64,000 nucleotides of DNA from Pseudomonas lini (GTDB lineage Bacteria > Pseudomonadota > Gammaproteobacteria > Pseudomonadales > Pseudomonadaceae). This document shows positions 18,073-27,047 of the stretch, in pieces. Each line of letters starts with the position of its first letter. The first letter of the stretch is position 1. The notes beneath the pieces were generated by a model. It saw nothing but the letters and a program-made list of their open reading frames with translations, had not been told where the DNA came from and did not search any database. The translations under genes and the position numbers were made by a program. Location of the stretch: the NCBI RefSeq assembly GCF_030812475.1, contig NZ_JAUSSR010000011.1, positions 62,001-126,000 on the forward strand, read 5' to 3'.

Positions 18073-19533
18073 ATGTTTTCCCCAACGGCTTTGCGTCCGC
18101 GGTACGCCAAATGGCTGATCGCAACCGGACTCTTCCTGATGCTCAGTGGCTGTGTTGATAAACCCAACACACTCGAGCGCGTAAAGGAGGATGGCGTGCT
18201 GCGGGTGGTTACCCGAAACAGCCCGGCCACCTACTTCCAGGATCGCAACGGTGAAACCGGCTTCGAATACGAGCTGGTGAAGCGCTTCGCCGACGATCTG
18301 GGGGTGGAGCTCAAGATCGAAACCGCCGACAACCTCGACGACCTGTTCAACCAGGTGGGCAAGCCCAATGGCCCGGTGCTGGCTGCCGCCGGCCTGGTCG
18401 CCAGCGAGCAGCGCAAGAAACAGGTGCGGTTTTCCCACTCCTACCTGGAAGTCACCCCTCAGATCATCTACCGCAACGGCCAATCGCGGCCAACCGATGC
18501 GAAGGATCTGGTGGGCAAGAAGATCATGGTGCTCAAGGGCAGCACCCACGCCGAGCAGCTGGCGGAACTGAAAAAGAAGTACCCCCGCATCGAATACGAA
18601 GAGTCCGACGCCGTTGAAGTCGTCGACCTGCTACGCATGGTGGACGAAGATCAGATCGACCTGACCCTGGTCGACTCCAACGAAGTCGCGATGAACCAGG
18701 TCTATTTCCCCAACGTGCGAGTGGCCTTCGATCTCGGCAATGCCAGCAACCAGAGCTGGGCCGTAGCGGCTGGCGACGACAACAGCCTGCTGAACGAGAT
18801 CAACAGCTACCTCGACAAGGTCAAGAAGAACGGCACCCTGCAACGTCTCAAGGACCGCTATTACGGGCACGTCGATGTGCTCGGCTATGTGGGCGCCTAC
18901 ACCTTCGCCCAGCACTTGCAGCAACGGTTGCCCAAGTACGAGAAGCACTTCAAGGCCTACGCCAAGGAAGAGAAAGTCGATTGGCGCCTGCTGGCCGCGG
19001 TCGGTTACCAGGAATCGCTGTGGCAGGCGGCCGTCACCTCCAAGACCGGTGTGCGCGGGCTGATGATGCTGACCCAGAACACCGCACAGGCCATGGGGGT
19101 ATCCAATCGCCTCGACCCCAAGCAGAGCATCATGGGTGGCGCCAAGTACCTGGCCTACATGAAGGAACAGCTGGACGGCTCGATCCAGGAGCCGGATCGC
19201 ACCTGGTTTGCCCTGGCGGCCTATAACGTTGGCAGCGGTCATCTGGATGACGCGCGCAAACTGGCGGCGAAGGAAGGGCTCAATCCCGACAAGTGGCTGG
19301 ACGTGAAGAAGATCCTGCCGCGGCTGTCCGAGAAGAAGTGGTACAGCAAAACCCGCTACGGCTACGCCAGGGGTGGCGAGCCGGTGCACTTTGTGGCGAA
19401 CATTCGTCGCTACTACGACATCCTGACCTGGGTCACTCAGCCGCAGCTTGAAGGCGACCAGGTCGCCGAGGGCAGCCTGCATGTGCCGGGGGTCGACAAG
19501 ACCAAGCCCAACCAGGAAACCCCGCCGCTCTAA
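18073..19533 (+). CDS. mltF: membrane-bound lytic murein transglycosylase F
   Basis: MltF cleaves peptidoglycan glycan strands to 1,6-anhydro ends at the outer membrane. The 486-residue lipoprotein has a signal with lipobox LSGC (Cys27), a solute-binding-type regulatory domain (about 40-265; RVKEDGVLRVVTRNSPATYF) and an SLT lytic domain (about 280-450) with catalytic Glu314 (GYQESLW) and the GVRGLMMLT motif. A TATACT hexamer at 18061-18066 lies only 7 bases before the ATG and no Shine-Dalgarno is seen, so the main message may be nearly leaderless. Confidence 0.96.
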   Translation: MFSPTALRPRYAKWLIATGLFLMLSGCVDKPNTLERVKEDGVLRVVTRNSPATYFQDRNGETGFEYELVKRFADDLGVELKIETADNLDDLFNQVGKPNGPVLAAAGLVASEQRKKQVRFSHSYLEVTPQIIYRNGQSRPTDAKDLVGKKIMVLKGSTHAEQLAELKKKYPRIEYEESDAVEVVDLLRMVDEDQIDLTLVDSNEVAMNQVYFPNVRVAFDLGNASNQSWAVAAGDDNSLLNEINSYLDKVKKNGTLQRLKDRYYGHVDVLGYVGAYTFAQHLQQRLPKYEKHFKAYAKEEKVDWRLLAAVGYQESLWQAAVTSKTGVRGLMMLTQNTAQAMGVSNRLDPKQSIMGGAKYLAYMKEQLDGSIQEPDRTWFALAAYNVGSGHLDDARKLAAKEGLNPDKWLDVKKILPRLSEKKWYSKTRYGYARGGEPVHFVANIRRYYDILTWVTQPQLEGDQVAEGSLHVPGVDKTKPNQETPPL

Positions 19534-19550
19534 AAGCCACCACAAACCAA

Positions 19551-19641
19551 TGTGGGAGCGAGCCTGCTCGCGAATACGGTTCAACATTCAACATTTCCGT
19601 TGACTGTTGCACCGCTTTCGCGAGCAGGCTCGCTCCCACAG
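19551..19641. repeat. REP pair between convergent mltF and pdxJ
   Basis: GTGGGAGCGAGCCTGCTCGC (19552) is mirrored by GCGAGCAGGCTCGCTCCCAC ending near 19639. It is the only structure between the two convergent stop codons (19533 and 19657). Confidence 0.92.
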
Positions 19642-19656
19642 GGTTTTTTGCTCGGT

Positions 19657-20400
19657 TTAAGCTTTTGCGGCAGCCAGGATCAGCGCTTTCATTTCCGACA
19701 CCGCCGACTTGAACCCGACGAACAACGCATGGGCCACCAGCGCATGGCCGATGTTCAGTTCGTTGATGCCCTTGATCGCCGCGACCGCTTCGACGTTGTG
19801 ATAATGCAAACCGTGGCCGGCATTGACGATCAGGCCCTGGGCCAGGCCAAACGCAACGCCATCGGCCACGCGCTTCAATTCTTCAGCCACTTGCGTCGGC
19901 GTCTCGGCATCCGCGTAACGACCGGTGTGCAACTCGACGGCAGGCGCCCCCACACGACGGGACGCTTCGATCTGCCGCTCGTCCGCATCGATGAACAGCG
20001 ACACTTCACAGCCGATCTTCGCCAGGCGATCCACCGCCGCCTTGATTCGTGCTTCCTGCCCCGCTACGTCCAGACCGCCCTCGGTAGTCAGTTCCTGGCG
20101 GGTTTCCGGAACCAGGCAAATGTGCGCCGGGCGGATGCGCTCGGCGAACGCCATCATTTCTTCGGTGACGCCCATTTCGAAGTTCATGCGGGTTTGCAGC
20201 ACGTCCTTGAGCAGCAGCACGTCGCGCTCCTGGATGTGCCGGCGGTCTTCGCGCAGGTGCACGGTGATGCCGTCAGCGCCCGCCTCTTCGGCGTCGAGTG
20301 CTGCCTTGACCGGATCCGGATAACGAGTGCCCCGGGCCTGGCGCAGGGTGGCAACGTGGTCGATGTTCACGCCGAGAAGAATGCGATTGCTGGTGGTCAC
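19657..20400 (-). CDS. pdxJ: pyridoxine 5'-phosphate synthase
   Basis: PdxJ condenses 1-deoxyxylulose 5-phosphate with 3-amino-2-oxopropyl phosphate to pyridoxine phosphate (vitamin B6). The 247-residue TIM barrel begins at GTG 20400 (TTSNRILLGVNIDHVATLRQARG), with the conserved catalytic stretch GADGITVHLREDRRHIQ and the C-terminal NIGHALVAHALFVG. An upstream in-frame ATG at 20565 would add 55 unlike residues. It is the last gene of lepA-lepB-rnc-era-recO-pdxJ, 121 bases after recO. Confidence 0.96.
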   Translation of the reverse strand: MTTSNRILLGVNIDHVATLRQARGTRYPDPVKAALDAEEAGADGITVHLREDRRHIQERDVLLLKDVLQTRMNFEMGVTEEMMAFAERIRPAHICLVPETRQELTTEGGLDVAGQEARIKAAVDRLAKIGCEVSLFIDADERQIEASRRVGAPAVELHTGRYADAETPTQVAEELKRVADGVAFGLAQGLIVNAGHGLHYHNVEAVAAIKGINELNIGHALVAHALFVGFKSAVSEMKALILAAAKA

Positions 20401-20521
20401 GGAAGCGCTCCTGAAGAAGGGAAAGTTCGGTGCACAGCATACACGGGGAGCCAGGGTCTGTTGACGTTTGGTGGTGGACATGCCGGGCGCCGTCGCGGTC
20501 ACCATCGAGCGCCAACAGACC

Positions 20522-21211
20522 CTACGGCTTGCGAAACAACTCACGACTGACCAGCGGACGACCACCCAGATGAACGGCCAGTGCCTGGCGCATCAAGCGC
20601 TTGGCAGCGGACAGCGCACCAGGTGCGGACCAGTCGGCATCGGCCATGGCCAGCAACTCAGTGCCGTTGAACAGGCCCGGTTGTAGCAGGTAGACCCGCT
20701 CCAGGCCCGCATCCACTTGCAAGCGGTAGAGGCCATCCGGCGCGATGGGGTCACCGTGGATGTCGGTGCTCAATGCAAAGCCATAACCGAGGTCGTCGAG
20801 CAAACGCCATTCGAAGGAGCGCAGCAAAGGCTCCAATGGACGGCCTTCGGCCAGGGCGAGCAAGGTCGCGGCGTAGTGATCGAAAACCGCGGGATGAGGG
20901 TCTTCAGCGGGCAGCAGACGGATCAGCAATTCGTTGAGGTAGAGACCGCTGAACAGCGCCTCGCCGTTGAGCCAGGTGGAAACACCGGCGCTTTCCATGC
21001 GGCCGACGTTTTTCAACTCGCCCCGGCCACGGAACTCGACTTCCAGCGGCACGAAAGGCCGCGCCAATGTCCCGGCCTTGCCCCGTGCGCTACGCAACAC
21101 CGCCCGCAGCCGACCTTGCGGCGTGAGGAAGTCCACCAGCGCGCTGCTTTCGCGGTAGGCGCGGCTATGGAGGACGTAGGCGGGTTGGCCGATGGGAGGG
21201 GTTTGGGACAT
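20522..21211 (-). CDS. recO: DNA repair protein RecO
   Basis: RecO loads RecA at gaps with RecR in the RecF pathway and anneals SSB-coated strands. The 229-residue protein has the N-terminal OB fold (QPAYVLHSRAYRESSALVDFLTPQGRLRAVLRSARG) and an alpha-helical C-terminal part. ATG 21211 (MSQTPPIG) is preferred to the upstream ATG at 21229, as it places the OB fold at the usual distance. A REP pair lies between era and recO. Confidence 0.94.
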   Translation of the reverse strand: MSQTPPIGQPAYVLHSRAYRESSALVDFLTPQGRLRAVLRSARGKAGTLARPFVPLEVEFRGRGELKNVGRMESAGVSTWLNGEALFSGLYLNELLIRLLPAEDPHPAVFDHYAATLLALAEGRPLEPLLRSFEWRLLDDLGYGFALSTDIHGDPIAPDGLYRLQVDAGLERVYLLQPGLFNGTELLAMADADWSAPGALSAAKRLMRQALAVHLGGRPLVSRELFRKP

Positions 21212-21264
21212 GGAAGTCAGCGTTCTCAATGAGTCAGCACAGATTTATAAACCACCCAAAACCA

Positions 21265-21356
21265 ATGTGGGAGCGAGCCTGCTCGCGATGAGGCCTCCAC
21301 ATTCAACATATCTGTCGACTGTCAGGCCGCTATCGCGAGCAGGCTCGCTCCCACAG
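21265..21356. repeat. REP pair inside the era-recO gap
   Basis: GTGGGAGCGAGCCTGCTCGC (21267) faces its inverse GCGAGCAGGCTCGCTCCCAC (ending 21355). It sits within what is normally one operon, so it may form a processing or stability boundary in the era-recO message. Confidence 0.92.
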
Positions 21357-21384
21357 GGGTACTTCGGTGTATCAGGAACCGGTG

Positions 21385-22287
21385 TTACAGGTCGCCATAA
21401 CCCAGCGAACGCAAAGCGCGCTCGTCGTCGGACCAGCCGCCCTTAACCTTGACCCACAGGTTGAGCATGATCTTGGAGTCGAACAGCAGCTCCATGTCCT
21501 TGCGCGCCTCGGTGCCGATGCGCTTGATGCGCTCGCCCTTGTCGCCAATGATGATCTTCTTCTGGCCGTCACGTTCGACGAGGATCAACGCGTGGATATG
21601 CAGGGTTTTCCCCTGCTGTTTGAACTCTTCGATTTCCACGGTGATCTGGTACGGCAGCTCGGCGCCCAACTGGCGCATGATTTTCTCGCGCACCAGCTCG
21701 GCGGCAAGGAAGCGGCTGCTGCGGTCGGTGATCTGGTCTTCCGGGAAGAAGTGATCGTTTTCCGGCAGGTAACCGGCAATCACCCGCTCCAGCGCGTCGA
21801 GATTGTGCCCGTGCTGGGCCGAGATCGGCATGATCTGCGCGTTCGGCAGCTGTTCCTGCAACCAGGTCAGGTGCGGCATCAGCTCGGATTTGTCTTCGAT
21901 GCGATCGGTCTTGTTCAACGCAACGATCAGCGGGCCGGTGACGTACTGCACGCGCTCGAGGACCATCTGGTCTTCATCGGTCCACTTGGTGCGGTCAACC
22001 ACGAAGATCACCACGTCAACGTCTTTCAACGCCGCCGAAGCGGTCTTGTTCATGTAGCGGTTCAGCGCCTTTTCGCCACCCTTGTGCATGCCCGGGGTGT
22101 CAACGTAGATCGCTTGCACGTCGCCTTCGGTCTTGATCCCGAGCATGTTGTGGCGGGTGGTCTGCGGCTTGCGCGAGGTGATCGCGAGCTTCTGGCCGAG
22201 GATGTGGTTCAGCAGCGTGGACTTGCCCACGTTGGGACGGCCGACGATGGCAACATAGCCACAGCGAGTTGCATTTGAATCAGTCAT
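21385..22287 (-). CDS. era: GTPase Era
   Basis: Era binds the 3' end of 16S rRNA and is needed for 30S maturation and cell-cycle progress. The 300-residue protein shows G1 GRPNVGKSTLL, switch DTPGMHKGG, NKTD (G4) and a C-terminal KH RNA-binding domain (IIGDKGERIKRIGTEARKDME). ATG 22287 (MTDSNATRCGYV) is the family-typical start and overlaps the rnc stop by 8 bases, implying coupled translation. Confidence 0.97.
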   Translation of the reverse strand: MTDSNATRCGYVAIVGRPNVGKSTLLNHILGQKLAITSRKPQTTRHNMLGIKTEGDVQAIYVDTPGMHKGGEKALNRYMNKTASAALKDVDVVIFVVDRTKWTDEDQMVLERVQYVTGPLIVALNKTDRIEDKSELMPHLTWLQEQLPNAQIMPISAQHGHNLDALERVIAGYLPENDHFFPEDQITDRSSRFLAAELVREKIMRQLGAELPYQITVEIEEFKQQGKTLHIHALILVERDGQKKIIIGDKGERIKRIGTEARKDMELLFDSKIMLNLWVKVKGGWSDDERALRSLGYGDL

Positions 22288-22969
22288 TGCCATTCTCCAC
22301 ACCCAGGGCAATCAGTGCTGCGGCGGCCGCTACCTGTTCGGCAATACGACGACTCACACCCTGACCTCGGCTTTTTTCATTCAGTAAGGTGATTTCACAT
22401 TCGACGAAGAACGTCCGGCAATGCGGCTCACCCTGGATATCCACCACTTCGTAACGCGGCAGCTCACAACCCCGGGACTGCAGAAATTCCTGCAGGCGGG
22501 TTTTCGGATCTTTGTTGGTATCGACCAGCGTCAGGCCTTCGAACTCCCCGGCCAGCCAGGCCAGTACGCGCTCGCGCGCCATCTCCATGCCGGCGTCCAG
22601 GTAGATCGCGCCAATCAGCGCTTCCAGGGCATCGGCCAGAATCGACTCACGACGGAATCCGCCGCTTTTCAACTCGCCGGAACCCAGGCGCAGGTACTCG
22701 CCCAGATCGAAACCGCGGGCCAGCACGGCCAGGGTCTCGCCTTTCACCAGGCGGGCGCGCAAACGCGACAGCTGGCCTTCGCGGGCCAGCGGGAAGCGAT
22801 CGAACAGCGCCTCGCCGGCGACGAAGTTGAGGATGGCATCACCGAGGAATTCCAGACGTTCGTTGTTGCGCCCGGCAAAGCTGCGGTGAGTCAGGGCCAG
22901 GACCATCAGTTCCTGGTCCTTGAAGGTGTAGCCGAGCTGACGCTCGAGACGGCTTAAGGAGACGCTCAC
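22280..22969 (-). CDS. rnc: ribonuclease III
   Basis: RNase III cuts double-stranded RNA, including the 30S pre-rRNA. The 229-residue protein starts at GTG 22969 (SVSLSRLERQLGYTF). It has the signature NERLEFLGDAILN, the second catalytic region LADALEALIGAIYLDAG, and a C-terminal dsRBD (DPKTRLQEFLQSRG to VAAAAALIALG). The upstream codons from 23122 do not resemble RNase III and include a hairpin. No gene for the DUF4845 protein found at this place in PAO1 is present. Confidence 0.96.
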   Translation of the reverse strand: MSVSLSRLERQLGYTFKDQELMVLALTHRSFAGRNNERLEFLGDAILNFVAGEALFDRFPLAREGQLSRLRARLVKGETLAVLARGFDLGEYLRLGSGELKSGGFRRESILADALEALIGAIYLDAGMEMARERVLAWLAGEFEGLTLVDTNKDPKTRLQEFLQSRGCELPRYEVVDIQGEPHCRTFFVECEITLLNEKSRGQGVSRRIAEQVAAAAALIALGVENGND

Positions 22970-23123
22970 GGTGTACCCACGCTGAGTTCGTGGCTGGATT
23001 CCACCGCCATCGCCAGGGTGCGGCGCAGGCTTGGGACAATTAACGCTGTGTTCAAAAATTACGTCCTGAATATCATTGTTTTCATGCTTCGGGGGCCGAT
23101 TGTACCGGTTCCAGAAATGCATT

Positions 23124-23146
23124 CGGCGCTGTGTTCAACAGCGCCG
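23124..23146 (-). other. hairpin between lepB and rnc
   Basis: A perfect 9-bp inverted repeat (CGGCGCTGT / ACAGCGCCG) with a 5-base loop lies 8 bases after the lepB stop and about 155 bases before the rnc start, without a clear T-run. It could attenuate read-through or serve as a processing site; E. coli RNase III cleaves a hairpin in its own leader. Confidence 0.65.
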
Positions 23147-23153
23147 TGTGTGA

Positions 23154-24008
23154 TTACTTGATCAGCCCGACCCGCGAGAAATTCGGCAGGTGACTGAGTT
23201 TGGGTTCCGGCCAGCTCATCCAGACCGCGAAGGCCTTGCCGACGATATTCTTGTCGGGAACCATGCCCAGCAGATCCTTGGGAATGCTCGGATCATCCCA
23301 GAAGCGACTGTCGTTCGAGTTGTCGCGGTTGTCGCCCATCATGAAGTAGTGGCCGGCGGGCACGGTCCACGAATGGTCCGGAGCAGCGCGGTAGCGGCTC
23401 ATCTCCTTGCGGATCAAATGCTCGGCGACACCGAGTTTTTCCTTGTAGAGCTCGGCGCTGCCCAGCGTTCCCGGCTCGGAGCCGACCAGTTGTTCGGCAA
23501 TCGATTCGCCGTTGACGAACAGGCGCTTGTCGGCGGTATAGCGAATCTGGTCACCCGGCAGGCCCACGACACGCTTGATGTAGTTGACGTTCGGATCGCT
23601 AGGGTAGCGGAACACCATCACATCGCCGCGCTGCGGATCACCGACATCGATGATTTTCCTGTCGATCACCGGCAAGCGGATCCCGTAGGAAAACTTGTTC
23701 ACCAGAATGAAGTCGCCAACGTCCAGGGTCGGTTTCATCGAGCCGGAAGGAATCTGGAACGGTTCCACCAGGAACGAACGCAGTACCAGCACGATGAACA
23801 ACACCGGGAAGAACGACTTGCCGTATTCGACCAGCAGCGGCTCTTTGTTCAGTTTCTCGACCACCAACCCGTCAGGCTGGCTGACGCTGCCCTGATAGGA
23901 GGCAATGGCCGCACGCCGACGCGGCGCCAGGAAAACCAGATCGAGCAACGCCAACAGGCCGCAGACGAACACGGCGATGACCAGCAACAGCGGGAAATTT
24001 AGTGACAT
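23154..24008 (-). CDS. lepB: signal peptidase I
   Basis: LepB removes signal peptides on the periplasmic side of the inner membrane. The 284-residue protein has two N-terminal membrane segments (about 5-27 and 65-80), the catalytic serine in QIPSGSM (Ser90) and the general-base lysine in YIKRVVGLPGD (Lys145), plus the C-terminal box GDNRDNSNDSRFW. It starts 5 bases after lepA. Confidence 0.97.
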   Translation of the reverse strand: MSLNFPLLLVIAVFVCGLLALLDLVFLAPRRRAAIASYQGSVSQPDGLVVEKLNKEPLLVEYGKSFFPVLFIVLVLRSFLVEPFQIPSGSMKPTLDVGDFILVNKFSYGIRLPVIDRKIIDVGDPQRGDVMVFRYPSDPNVNYIKRVVGLPGDQIRYTADKRLFVNGESIAEQLVGSEPGTLGSAELYKEKLGVAEHLIRKEMSRYRAAPDHSWTVPAGHYFMMGDNRDNSNDSRFWDDPSIPKDLLGMVPDKNIVGKAFAVWMSWPEPKLSHLPNFSRVGLIK

Positions 24009-24013
24009 AGGAC

Positions 24014-25813
24014 CTAACTATCCAACCTGAGCACTGCAAGGAAGGCTTCTTGTGGAATTTCCACGTTGCCGACTTGCTTCATGCGTTTCTTACCGGCCTT
24101 CTGCTTCTCCAGCAGTTTTTTCTTACGGCTAACGTCACCGCCGTAGCATTTGGCCAATACGTTCTTTCTGAGTGCCTTGACCGATGTCCGCGCAATGATC
24201 TGCCCACCAATGGCGGCCTGGATCGCGACGTCGAACATCTGGCGCGGAATCAGTTCTTTCATCTTCTCGGTCAACTGGCGACCTTTGTAGTGCGCGTTAT
24301 CCTTGTGCACGATCAGCGCCAGGGCGTCGACCTTGTCACCGTTGATCAGCACATCCAGTTTCACCAGATTAGCCGATTGATAACGGTCGAAATGGTAGTC
24401 CAGCGAAGCATAGCCGCGGCTGGTGGATTTCAGACGGTCGAAGAAGTCCAGCACCACTTCGTTCATCGGCAGATCGTAGGTCACCTGGACCTGGGTACCG
24501 AGGAACAGCATGTCGTGCTGCACGCCACGCTTTTCGATACACAGGGTAATGACGTTGCCCAGGTGCTCTTGCGGCACAAGAATATTGGCCCGCACGATCG
24601 GCTCACGCATGTCTTCGATCGAGGACAGGTCCGGGAGCTTGGACGGGTTATCGACGTAAATCGTTTCACCGGTTTTCAGCAACAGCTCGAAAATCACCGT
24701 CGGCGCCGTGGTGATCAGGTCCAGGTCGTACTCGCGCTCCAGGCGCTCCTGGATGATCTCCATGTGCAACATGCCGAGGAACCCGCAACGGAAGCCGAAG
24801 CCCAGGGCGTCGGAGCTTTCCGGGGTGTACTGCAGGGACGAGTCGTTGAGCGTGAGCTTTTGCAGGGCTTCGCGGAAGTCTTCGAAGTCGTCGGAGCTGA
24901 CCGGGAACAGGCCGGCGTAAACCTGCGGCTGAATGCGTTTGAAGCCGGGCAGCACGTCAACATCGGGGGTGGAGCTCAAGGTCAGGGTGTCACCCACCGG
25001 CGCACCGTGAATGTCCTTGATGCCGGCGATGATGAAGCCCACTTCGCCAGCCTTCAGGTCGACGGTGGCGGTGTGTTTCGGGTTGAACACACCGACGCTG
25101 TCCACCAGGTGGATCTTGCCGGTGGACTTGACCAGAATCTTGTCGCCCTTTTTCACACGGCCATGACGCACGCGTACCAGGGACACAACGCCCAGGTAGT
25201 TGTCGAACCAGGAGTCGATGATCAACGCTTGCAGCGGATCTTCGTAGTTGCCGGTCGGCGCGGGAATGGTGTGAACCAGACGTTCGAGCACTTCGTCGAC
25301 GCCTAGGCCGGTCTTGGCGCTGCACTCGACCGCATCGGTGGCATCGATGCCGATGATCTTCTCGATTTCTTCCTTGACGCGGTCCGGGTCGGCCTGCGGC
25401 AGGTCGATCTTGTTCAGCACGGGCATGACTTCCAGGCCCTGCTCGATCGCCGTGTAGCAGTTGGCAACCGACTGCGCTTCCACGCCCTGGCCGGCATCGA
25501 CCACCAGCAACGCACCTTCACAGGCCGCCAGCGAGCGGCTGACTTCGTAGGTGAAGTCGACGTGGCCCGGGGTGTCGATGAAGTTCAGCTGATACTTGAT
25601 GCCATCGCGAGCGGTGTAGTACAGGGTGACGCTGTGGGCCTTGATGGTGATCCCGCGTTCACGTTCCAGGTCCATGGAGTCCAGTACCTGGGCTTCCATT
25701 TCGCGCTCGGCAAGGCCGCCGCACATCTGGATGAAGCGATCGGCCAGCGTCGACTTGCCATGGTCAATGTGGGCGATGATGGAGAAATTGCGGATATGAC
25801 TCAAATCACTCAC
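24014..25813 (-). CDS. lepA: elongation factor 4 (LepA)
   Basis: LepA is a ribosome-bound translational GTPase that acts on stalled or misassembled ribosomes. The 599-residue protein shows IAHIDHGKSTLADRFIQ (G1), the RERGITIKA switch, DTPGHVDFTYEVSRSL (G3), NKIDLP (G4), EF-G-like domains and the LepA-specific C-terminal region (RKNVLAKCYGGDVSRKKKLLEKQKAGKKRMKQ). It heads the operon and has its own promoter. In PAO1 the gene upstream is mucD; here it is lptG, separated by a terminator. Confidence 0.98.
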   Translation of the reverse strand: MSDLSHIRNFSIIAHIDHGKSTLADRFIQMCGGLAEREMEAQVLDSMDLERERGITIKAHSVTLYYTARDGIKYQLNFIDTPGHVDFTYEVSRSLAACEGALLVVDAGQGVEAQSVANCYTAIEQGLEVMPVLNKIDLPQADPDRVKEEIEKIIGIDATDAVECSAKTGLGVDEVLERLVHTIPAPTGNYEDPLQALIIDSWFDNYLGVVSLVRVRHGRVKKGDKILVKSTGKIHLVDSVGVFNPKHTATVDLKAGEVGFIIAGIKDIHGAPVGDTLTLSSTPDVDVLPGFKRIQPQVYAGLFPVSSDDFEDFREALQKLTLNDSSLQYTPESSDALGFGFRCGFLGMLHMEIIQERLEREYDLDLITTAPTVIFELLLKTGETIYVDNPSKLPDLSSIEDMREPIVRANILVPQEHLGNVITLCIEKRGVQHDMLFLGTQVQVTYDLPMNEVVLDFFDRLKSTSRGYASLDYHFDRYQSANLVKLDVLINGDKVDALALIVHKDNAHYKGRQLTEKMKELIPRQMFDVAIQAAIGGQIIARTSVKALRKNVLAKCYGGDVSRKKKLLEKQKAGKKRMKQVGNVEIPQEAFLAVLRLDS

Positions 25814-25865
25814 GGATCAACACTCAAAAAGGCTGCAGGCATAGCCCGCCGAAAAATAGCCGGGA

Positions 25866-25895
25866 ATTGTACCTGATCCACGGCGCAAGCGTCAC
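25866..25895 (-). promoter_or_regulatory. candidate lepA promoter
   Basis: On the minus strand a -10 TACAAT (25866-25871) lies 18 bases from a -35 GTGACG (25890-25895). It sits between the lptG terminator and lepA, about 50 bases before the lepA ATG, and would give the operon independent expression. Confidence 0.5.
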
Positions 25896-25919
25896 GTTTG
25901 CAGGTCGGACGGCATGTAC

Positions 25920-25953
25920 AAAAACGCCCCGGCTTTGCGGCAGGGGCGTTTTT
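25920..25953. terminator. rho-independent terminator after lptG
   Basis: An 11-bp stem (AAAAACGCCCC / GGGGCGTTTTT) with a 12-base loop follows the lptG stop on the minus strand. The A- and T-runs make it bidirectional in form. Confidence 0.92.
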
Positions 25954-25985
25954 TTGTCATCGACCAGCGCGGGAAATACCCGCAA

Positions 25986-27047
25986 TCAGCCGGCCCGGCG
26001 CAGCAGCCAGAGCCCGGCCAGGGCGCAAATACTGGCCGGCAACAGCACCGCAAGGAGCGGCGGAAAACCGAACACCAGGCTCGAAGGCCCCAGCAGATCC
26101 TGGACGATGCGGAAGGTAAAGCCCACCAGCACACCGGTGAACACCCGCTGACCGAGGGTCACCGAACGCAATGGACCGAAGATGAAGGAAATCGCCATCA
26201 GCACCAGGGCCGCGGTGACCAGCGGCTGCAATACCTTGACCCAAAAAGCCAGCCAATAACGACCATTGTTCAGGCCCTGGTCAGCCAGGTAGTGGATGTA
26301 ACCCCACAGGCCGGTGATCGACAGCGAATCGGGGGACATCACCACCGTGCTGAGCAATTGCGGGCTGAGTGCCACGTTCCAGCGCTCGACCGGGGCCGTC
26401 ACCACTTCGGTGCTCTTTTCATGGAACAACGTGGTCGTGACGTCGCTCAGCTGCCAGTGATCCTTGTCGAATTCCGCGCGCTTGGCGAAGCTCGAAGACA
26501 GGATGTGGCGTTGATCATCGAAGCGATAACGGGTCACGCCATACAGCAGGCCGTTGGGCTGCACCGAGTTGACATGAATGAACTCGTCACCCTGGCGGTG
26601 CCACAGGCCGTGCTTGGCGCTTTGCGCATCGCCGCTGCCCTGGGCCAGGGAACGATTGGCCTGGGCAGTGACTTCCGTCGCCGGAGCGACGTACTCGCCA
26701 ATCAGCAGTCCCACGACCATCAGCACCAGCATCGGCTTCATGACCGCCCAGACGATCCGCCCGACCGACACCCCCGCCGCGCGCATGATCGTCAGTTCGC
26801 TGTGACTGGCCAGGCTGCCGAGGCCGATCAGGCATCCGATCAACGCCGCCATCGGCAACATGTCGTAAAGACGGCGCGGCGCGGTCAGCAGCACGTAGCT
26901 CAAGACATCGACCAGAGTGTAGGTATCGCTGACGTCACTCATCTCGTCGATAAAGGCGAACAGCGTCGCCAGGCCGAGAATGATCCCCAGCACGGCCAGG
27001 ATTGCCATGAACACACTGCTGCCGATGTAGCGATCGAGCTTAACCAC
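25986..27047 (-). CDS. lptG: LPS export permease LptG
   Basis: LptG is one of the two membrane subunits of the LptB2FG transporter that extracts LPS from the inner membrane. The 353-residue protein has three N-terminal membrane segments (first about 15-35; ...RAAGVSVGRIVWAVMKPMLVLMVVGLLIGEYVAPATE), a periplasmic jellyroll-like domain (about 125-260) and three C-terminal segments. It overlaps the end of lptF by 8 bases and ends in a terminator. Confidence 0.96.
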   Translation of the reverse strand: MVKLDRYIGSSVFMAILAVLGIILGLATLFAFIDEMSDVSDTYTLVDVLSYVLLTAPRRLYDMLPMAALIGCLIGLGSLASHSELTIMRAAGVSVGRIVWAVMKPMLVLMVVGLLIGEYVAPATEVTAQANRSLAQGSGDAQSAKHGLWHRQGDEFIHVNSVQPNGLLYGVTRYRFDDQRHILSSSFAKRAEFDKDHWQLSDVTTTLFHEKSTEVVTAPVERWNVALSPQLLSTVVMSPDSLSITGLWGYIHYLADQGLNNGRYWLAFWVKVLQPLVTAALVLMAISFIFGPLRSVTLGQRVFTGVLVGFTFRIVQDLLGPSSLVFGFPPLLAVLLPASICALAGLWLLRRAG

